19,239 nucleotides of DNA. Origin: Candidatus Woesearchaeota archaeon (GTDB taxonomy: Archaea; Nanobdellota; Nanobdellia; Woesearchaeales; JACPBV01). The position numbers and the translations under genes are program-made. Shown piece after piece: positions 14,433-19,239 of the stretch. The stretch is taken from positions 1-19,239 of the forward strand of contig JAHWHQ010000067.1 in NCBI GenBank assembly GCA_019323195.1, in the 5' to 3' direction. The notes beneath the pieces were generated by a model. It ran no database searches. It was not told the DNA's origin and was given only the letters and a program-made list of their open reading frames with translations. Position 1 is the stretch's first letter. Each line of letters begins with the position of its first letter.

Positions 14433-16901
14433 ATGGGATATACACTAATAATAACTGAAAAGCCTGCAGCCTCTAAAAAGATAGCTGATGCCCTGGCAGA
14501 GGGGAAAGCTATCAAGGAGAACCTTAACGGCGTGCCTTATTATAAGATAACAAGGGGAAAGAAGGATATTGTCATAGCATGCGCTGTAGGGCACCTGTAC
14601 GGGCTAAGCCAGAAAGATGGGGCTAGGAAATGGGATTTTCCGGTTTTTGACATTGAATGGCAGCCTGCGCATGAGACCAGAAAAACAGCCGCCTTTTCAA
14701 AGAAATACCTGCAGGCAATAAAGAAACTGTCCAAGGAGGCTGAGGAGTTTATCGTGGCTACTGACCTGGATACAGAAGGGGAGGTCATAGGGCTGAATGT
14801 CATCAAATATGCGTGCAGGAAAAAAGATGCTAACAGGATGAAATTCTCTACCTTAACTAAAGATGACTTAATAGAGGCTTTTGAGAACAGGTCGCCAACG
14901 ATCGAGTGGGGATTGGCAAATGCAGGCGAGGCAAGGCACTACCTGGATTTCTTCAACGGCATCAACTATTCTAGGGCATTGACATCAGCGTACAAGACAA
15001 CCGGCGGGTTTAAGATACTTAGTATCGGAAGGGTGCAGGGGCCTGCACTGAAGATTATAGTTGACAGGGAGAAGGAGATCAAGGCGTTTAAACCTGTGCC
15101 ATACTGGCAGATCGAGCTTAACGGAAATGTCAATAAAGGGGATATTATTGCCTGGTACACTAGGGATCTCTATTGGGAGGGGGAGAGAATAGGTAATATC
15201 ATCAAAATAAAAGAAAGCATATATTATGATAATAAATTAAAAAAAATTACCAAAGATATAGAAAAGGGATATAAGAATGAGAAAGAAGCAGAGAAAGAAT
15301 TTCTGAATCTGATTGAATCTTTAAAAAATAAAGGATTAAAAGAAGAAAAATTAAAAGAAAATCAAAATAAAATTTTATTAATTAAAAAAAACGAAGATAA
15401 AATCTGGGACAAAAAGGATGCTGAGCAGGTGATGAAGAATGTTAAAGACAGAAAAGAAGGAAGAGTCGACAAGGTTGAGAAGAAACAGTTTAAGCAGGCA
15501 CCTCCAAACCCTTTTGACCTGACAGCCCTGCAGATTGAGGCTTACAGGGTCTTTAAGATACAGCCAAAAGACACATTAGCTATTGCACAGGACCTTTATA
15601 CGTCAGGATATATATCATACCCGAGAACATCATCCAACCAGCTGCCTGCCAAGATTGGGTATTCAAAGATCCTTTCCCTTCTGGCGAACCAGGGGAGGTA
15701 TAAGGAACTGTGCAGCCAGCTATTAAGGAACAGGGGATTAAGCCCTAATAACGGCAATAAGACAGACCCTGCACATCCTGCCATCTATCCTACAGGGATT
15801 GTTCCGCAGGTTGATGAGAGGGCTGGAAAGATCTATGACCTTATAACAAGGAGATTTATGGCTACTTTCGGAGAGCCTGCTGTAAGGGAGACGATGAACA
15901 TAAACATTGATGTAAACAAGGAGATTTTCGTTGCAAAGGGAACAAGAACTATCGAGAAGGGATGGTTTGTCTATTACGGGAATTATGTAAGGCTGGAGGA
16001 AGAGGAGCTTCCTACTGTCAAGGAGAATGATATTGTAAAGGTAAAGAAGATTACAATGCATGACAAGGAAACGATGCCGCCAAAAAGGTATACGCCTGCT
16101 TCTATCATCAAGGAGCTTGAGAAAAAAGGGCTTGGGACAAAAGCAACAAGGGCAGGCATCGTAGACACATTGTTCCAAAGGCAGTACGTCCACGGACAGA
16201 AATCAATCGAGGCCACTGAACTGGGGATTAATACAATCAAGACACTAGAGAAGTATGTTCCGGAGATAATCGATGAGGCGTTGACACGGCATTTTGAGAA
16301 TGAGATGGAGGAGATAAGGGAAGGAAAAAAGAAAAAAGAGGATGTATTAGAGGAGTCTGAGAAGGGCATAATAAAGGTAATAGGGGATTTCAGAAAACAC
16401 GAGAAGGACATAGGGGAAAACCTAAAGAAAGCGCACTGGGAAGCGAAGGATGCGATGGCTACATTAGGTAACTGCCCTAACTGCAAAAAGGGGGTACTGA
16501 TGATGAGGAAGGGTAAGTACGGAAGCTTTGCTGCATGCTCTGCTTACCCTAAATGCAAGACTACATTTTCGCTGCCAAGCAATGCCATGATAAAGCCCTC
16601 GAAGAACGTATGCAAGATATGCGGGATGCCGATGGTCGTCGCCATAAAAAAGAAAAGGCCGATGGAGTTCTGCCTTAACAAGGACTGCAAGTCAAAGCAT
16701 GTTGAAGGGGAGGCAGGAGAAGAGGCAAAGGCGATAGCCAAAGGGAAGATAGAAAGGAAGTGCCCTAAATGCAAGGTGGGAAATATTGTTTTGAGGAAAA
16801 GCATTTATGGAAGTTTTCTGGGTTGCAGTGCATATCCTAAATGCAGGTATACTGAAAGACTGGATAATAATTCTAAATCCAATGAGAAAGCTTCAAAATA
16901 A
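14433..16901 (+). CDS. topA: DNA topoisomerase I (type IA)
   Basis: This enzyme relaxes negatively supercoiled DNA by cutting one strand through a tyrosine link. The Toprim domain has Glu9 (IITEKP) and the acidic triad D111-x-D113-x-E115 in ATDLDTEGE, which hold magnesium. The catalytic tyrosine is Tyr396 in GYISYPRTSS. The C-terminus has three four-cysteine zinc fingers: C681/C684/C702/C708, C727/C730/C747/C752 and C777/C780/C798/C804. The archaeal form PFDLTALQIEAYR lies before the active site. At 822 aa it is long because residues about 255-325 form a lysine/glutamate-rich, AT-rich insertion that typical relatives lack. It is transcribed alone from a TATA box just downstream of the MITE-like element. 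A T-rich stretch after the stop may end the transcript. Confidence 0.95.
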   Translation: MGYTLIITEKPAASKKIADALAEGKAIKENLNGVPYYKITRGKKDIVIACAVGHLYGLSQKDGARKWDFPVFDIEWQPAHETRKTAAFSKKYLQAIKKLSKEAEEFIVATDLDTEGEVIGLNVIKYACRKKDANRMKFSTLTKDDLIEAFENRSPTIEWGLANAGEARHYLDFFNGINYSRALTSAYKTTGGFKILSIGRVQGPALKIIVDREKEIKAFKPVPYWQIELNGNVNKGDIIAWYTRDLYWEGERIGNIIKIKESIYYDNKLKKITKDIEKGYKNEKEAEKEFLNLIESLKNKGLKEEKLKENQNKILLIKKNEDKIWDKKDAEQVMKNVKDRKEGRVDKVEKKQFKQAPPNPFDLTALQIEAYRVFKIQPKDTLAIAQDLYTSGYISYPRTSSNQLPAKIGYSKILSLLANQGRYKELCSQLLRNRGLSPNNGNKTDPAHPAIYPTGIVPQVDERAGKIYDLITRRFMATFGEPAVRETMNINIDVNKEIFVAKGTRTIEKGWFVYYGNYVRLEEEELPTVKENDIVKVKKITMHDKETMPPKRYTPASIIKELEKKGLGTKATRAGIVDTLFQRQYVHGQKSIEATELGINTIKTLEKYVPEIIDEALTRHFENEMEEIREGKKKKEDVLEESEKGIIKVIGDFRKHEKDIGENLKKAHWEAKDAMATLGNCPNCKKGVLMMRKGKYGSFAACSAYPKCKTTFSLPSNAMIKPSKNVCKICGMPMVVAIKKKRPMEFCLNKDCKSKHVEGEAGEEAKAIAKGKIERKCPKCKVGNIVLRKSIYGSFLGCSAYPKCRYTERLDNNSKSNEKASK

Positions 16902-16954
16902 AAACCTTGATTTCTCTATTGATTTTGGGTTTTATATTTCATAAAAAAGGGGCT

Positions 16955-16965
16955 ATTTATTATAA
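16955..16965 (+). promoter_or_regulatory. TATA-like box for the Lon-like protease gene
   Basis: ATTTATTATAA lies about 70 bases before the ATG at 17030 and predicts a leader of about 45 bases. The leader contains AAGGAGTGAT at about 17008-17017, a good Shine-Dalgarno sequence but placed unusually far (about 16 bases) from the ATG. Confidence 0.45.
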
Positions 16966-17029
16966 CTTATTTTAGTCCGCTACTAACTATCAGAAAACAA
17001 TAAAAAGAAGGAGTGATTCTTTTAATATT

Positions 17030-18856
17030 ATGAAAAAGACAGCTTTGATTTTATCTGTTATTCTATTTATCATTTTAGCAGCCCCATTGATATCTGCAAA
17101 AGAAGGGCATCTGAAGCTATTGGCAGTAAAAGAGACAAAAGATGGGTATGAAGGGTCCATTGCTGATTTATACCTGGAGATAAAACAGGGAAGCGGCAGG
17201 GTTTTTCTTGACACGTTTCCATTGACAAAGATAGATACCCAGATATCTACGCGGTTTGCAAAGGATATAGCGTGCTCTTATCTGGAGAGGGATTGTATGG
17301 AATATGATTTTATCTACACAATAAAAGCAGACTCTCCTATAATAGCAGGGCCTTCAGCAGGAGGGGCTATTACCCTGCTTACAATATCCATGCTTGAGGG
17401 GTTTGAGGTGGATGAGCAGATAAGCATTACAGGAACCATAAATTCCGGAGGCATAATAGGCTCTGTAGGCGGGATAAAGGAGAAGATAGATGCTGCCGAA
17501 GAAGCAGGGCTGAAAAAGGTCTTAATCCCTGAAGGAGAGAGGTTCATCAAGGAAGACAGGAAAATAATAGAAACAATGGAGATAATAAGCAAGAACAGAT
17601 CGTTTGTAAATGCCTCGATAAAAAACAAGACTATCGATGTTGTGGAGTACGGGAAAAAGAAAGGGCTTGAGGTTGTAGAGGTCTCTGACATAAATGATGT
17701 GCTGCATGAGATGACAGAGAAGGAGCTTATGGAAGAAGAGCATCCATTATTTATCGACAGTGAATATGAAAAGACAATGTTTTTTCTTGCATCCAAGCTA
17801 TGCAACAGGAGCGATAAACTGCTGAAGAGCGCCAACAGATCAGATTATTCTGGGTATAATGATACGATGGGATTTATACTGAACCTTACCAAAAAGGCTG
17901 AACTGGCTGCTGAAAGCCAAAGGTATTATTCTGCTGCATCTTACTGCTTCGGGGCCAATGTGAAATTAACATACCTTTTGCTTTCCATCAATAATGCGAC
18001 AGAAAAAGGCGTCAAAGAGAATATAGAGATTATCGAAAGGAATGTTGAGGCGCTGGAGAAAAATATTGAGGAAAAAGAGAAGAGAAGCGTGACAGACCTG
18101 GAGGCATACGCAGTAGTCAAGGAAAGGCTGATAGAGGCCAAGGATTATAAGGAGAAGATAACAGAAGGGAATATCAGTGAGGGGGATATCTATAACATGG
18201 CGTATTCCTTTGAGAGGGTCTATTCTGCATTCTCATGGGCTAACTTCTTTGACCACAGGGGAAAGGAAGTAAAGCTTAATAAAGACCTGCTTAAGTCCTC
18301 ATGCCAGGATAAGATAGCAGAGGCAGAAGAGCGGTATCATTATGTTTCATTGATCTATCCTATCCTAAACCTCGAAGGGACAAGGAAGGAGATCGATTAT
18401 GCATATAAGGACCTGAAGAACAAGGATTACGAGCTCTGCCTGTTCAAGGCAACAAAGGCAAAGGCAGAGTCTGATGTTATACTGAGCGTCAGCGGGATTG
18501 GGGACGATAAGATAGCAAACTTATTAGAGAAGAAGATAGATTCGGCAAGGAAGAATATTGCAAAGCAGATAGATAAAGGGAATTTTCCTGTCCTGGCTTA
18601 TTCATATTACGAGTATGCCACTGAGCTAGAGGAGTCTGACAGGTATTCTGCATTACTGTATTCAGAGTATGCAATGGAGCTGAGCAACCTTGACATGTAT
18701 TTTAAGCAGGCAAAAAATAAGCTTGTCATAAGGGTTGATATAGTACCAATTGTGTTTTTGATACTTGGCATATTGATAGGATACCTGTTTTCCAGGCTGC
18801 CTAAGAGAAAGGCTGCTAAGGGGAAGAGGAAAGGCAGGAAAAGAAAGCTTGTTTAA
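17030..18856 (+). CDS. Exported, membrane-anchored Lon-type (S16) protease without ATPase
   Basis: The 608-aa protein starts with a signal sequence (about 1-23, ending LISA/KEG). Residues about 25-240 match the Lon catalytic domain: the nucleophile Ser109 in AGPSAGG and the dyad partner Lys150 in GSVGGIKEKIDAAEEAGLKK. The AAA+ module that drives intracellular Lon is absent, so cleavage should not depend on ATP. Residues about 250-570 are helical with tyrosine-rich stretches (YSYYEYA, ALLYSEYAMEL) and some coiled coil (about 330-380), perhaps a TPR-like scaffold. A single membrane span (about 574-596) and a basic tail (KRKAAKGKRKGRKRK) anchor it with the protease outside. About nine N-x-S/T sequons fit an exported archaeal glycoprotein. 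The substrate is unknown; quality control or processing of envelope proteins is a guess. Confidence 0.87.
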   Translation: MKKTALILSVILFIILAAPLISAKEGHLKLLAVKETKDGYEGSIADLYLEIKQGSGRVFLDTFPLTKIDTQISTRFAKDIACSYLERDCMEYDFIYTIKADSPIIAGPSAGGAITLLTISMLEGFEVDEQISITGTINSGGIIGSVGGIKEKIDAAEEAGLKKVLIPEGERFIKEDRKIIETMEIISKNRSFVNASIKNKTIDVVEYGKKKGLEVVEVSDINDVLHEMTEKELMEEEHPLFIDSEYEKTMFFLASKLCNRSDKLLKSANRSDYSGYNDTMGFILNLTKKAELAAESQRYYSAASYCFGANVKLTYLLLSINNATEKGVKENIEIIERNVEALEKNIEEKEKRSVTDLEAYAVVKERLIEAKDYKEKITEGNISEGDIYNMAYSFERVYSAFSWANFFDHRGKEVKLNKDLLKSSCQDKIAEAEERYHYVSLIYPILNLEGTRKEIDYAYKDLKNKDYELCLFKATKAKAESDVILSVSGIGDDKIANLLEKKIDSARKNIAKQIDKGNFPVLAYSYYEYATELEESDRYSALLYSEYAMELSNLDMYFKQAKNKLVIRVDIVPIVFLILGILIGYLFSRLPKRKAAKGKRKGRKRKLV

Positions 18857-18860
18857 TAAA

Positions 18861-18892
18861 CCCGAGCAGAGCTTATAAAAAGCCCTGCTGGG
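18861..18892 (+). terminator. Hairpin after the Lon-like protease gene
   Basis: CCC-G-AGCAG-A-GC (18861-18872) pairs with GC-C-CTGCT-GGG (18882-18892) around a short A/T loop, a stem of about ten pairs with one bulge and one mismatch. It begins 4 bases after the stop codon and is followed by A and not T, so it is more likely a 3'-end stem than a classical T-run terminator. Confidence 0.45.
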
Positions 18893-18998
18893 AAAAAAGA
18901 GGTGATAGATTACTATCGATATTAAATAAAGACAACTAATATTTAAATTTTTCTTTTTAATATTATCCTGAAGTGGTGACAAAAAATAAAAAGAAAAG

Positions 18999-19006
18999 AT
19001 TTAAAA
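18999..19006 (+). promoter_or_regulatory. TATA box for the SRP RNA
   Basis: ATTTAAAA, with an A-rich stretch before it, is centred about 26 bases before GGGAAGACTAGG, the predicted 5' end of the SRP RNA. Confidence 0.6.
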
Positions 19007-19028
19007 CCTGCCCTTTATTCTCTATACG

Positions 19029-19239
19029 TGGGAAGACTAGGCCGGGAGGTCAGCGCTCTCCTGTTACTGTAAATACGCTTTAGACAGGGCTGAAGTCAGG
19101 GGAGAGGCATGGGTTTTTGCTGCTGGTCCTGGGCTGGACAATGAGACTCTGTCCTTTAGGATCAGGGTTTTAGTGAACCAGGTTAGATCAGGAATGAAAT
19201 GGTTAAAGAATTTCAAAAGTGAAATTCTTTAATGACATT
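19029..19239 (+). ncRNA. Signal recognition particle (7S) RNA, cut by the window edge
   Basis: The 5' domain matches archaeal SRP RNA: ACTAGGCCGGGAGGTCAGCG (about 19035-19054), then CTCCTGTTACTGTAAA with the UGUAA-type loop motif, and GGGCTGAAGTC returning to pair with GGTCAGC. This forms helices 2 to 4. Next, GGTCC...GGATC encloses GGACA...TGTCC, which fits helix 6, the SRP19 arm. AGTGAACC then opens helix 8, the SRP54 site. Helix 8 is poorly conserved here: the GGAA apical loop is present, but the expected TCAG/AGCA internal-loop strands read TTAG and AATG. The 3' strands of helices 5 and 1 are not in the window, which agrees with truncation at position 19239. The RNA targets membrane and secreted proteins to the Sec translocon. 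Confidence 0.85.
19203..19232 (+). repeat. 12-bp perfect stem next to SRP RNA helix 8
   Basis: TTAAAGAATTTC (19203-19214) and GAAATTCTTTAA (19221-19232) form a perfect stem with a six-base loop (AAAAGT). It directly follows the helix 8 hairpin, where the returning strand of helix 5 would be expected. It may be an insertion, part of an intron, or a processing structure. Confidence 0.55.

Noticed and set aside
15195..15407. Intein or self-splicing intron inside topA
   Set aside because: The segment is too short, lacks terminal splice residues such as Cys/Ser with His-Asn, and stays in frame with ordinary charged coiled sequence.

Overview
The window looks like a piece of an archaeal chromosome, most likely from the DPANN group (Woesearchaeota/Pacearchaeota-like); that placement is inference. 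The archaeal signs are a two-ring Cdc48/VAT ATPase, an archaeal-layout type IA topoisomerase with three C-terminal zinc fingers, a 7S-type SRP RNA, and archaeal TATA boxes 25-45 bases before most starts (several transcripts look leaderless). Mixed in are genes more typical of bacteria: MutS, MutL and prolipoprotein diacylglyceryl transferase (Lgt). Most genes are of moderate GC and rich in AGG arginine codons. A toxin-antitoxin pair, a coiled-coil gene and an internal part of topA are clearly more AT-rich.

Layout, left to right. 1-394 is non-coding and holds several perfect inverted repeats. 410-4663 (minus) is a mutS-mutL mismatch-repair operon. 4829-5532 (plus) is a two-gene toxin-antitoxin-like module with its own TATA box and a possible operator. 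5542-8384 (minus) is an envelope cluster: a secreted thioredoxin fused to a DsbD/CcdA-like membrane redox domain, a six-helix membrane protein, and lgt. The first two are separated by a long hairpin and a perfect 22-bp palindrome. 8553-9203 (plus) is an unrecognised coiled-coil protein. 9248-11761 (minus) is Cdc48 with two insertions. 11903-12331 (minus) is a small conserved-looking protein of unknown function.

12423-14176 (plus) is a two-gene NAD operon, nadC then nadX, joined by a 4-base overlap. Aspartate dehydrogenase makes iminoaspartate and NadC uses quinolinate; quinolinate synthase (NadA) is not in the window. Between this operon and topA lies a 162-bp element with 16-bp perfect terminal inverted repeats and 11-bp flanking direct repeats, which looks like a MITE inserted just upstream of the topA promoter. 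topA (14433-16901) carries an AT-rich insertion before its catalytic tyrosine. 17030-18856 is an exported, membrane-anchored Lon-type protease without an ATPase. The window ends inside an SRP RNA gene whose helix 8 is unusual.

The strongest leads are the MITE-like element, the atypical SRP RNA helix 8 with an adjoining 12-bp stem, the large Cdc48 D1 insertion, the PCNA-binding-like tail on MutS, and the palindrome/hairpin pair in the envelope cluster. I found no CRISPR array, tRNA or rRNA gene, and no clear multi-gene system of a wholly new kind.
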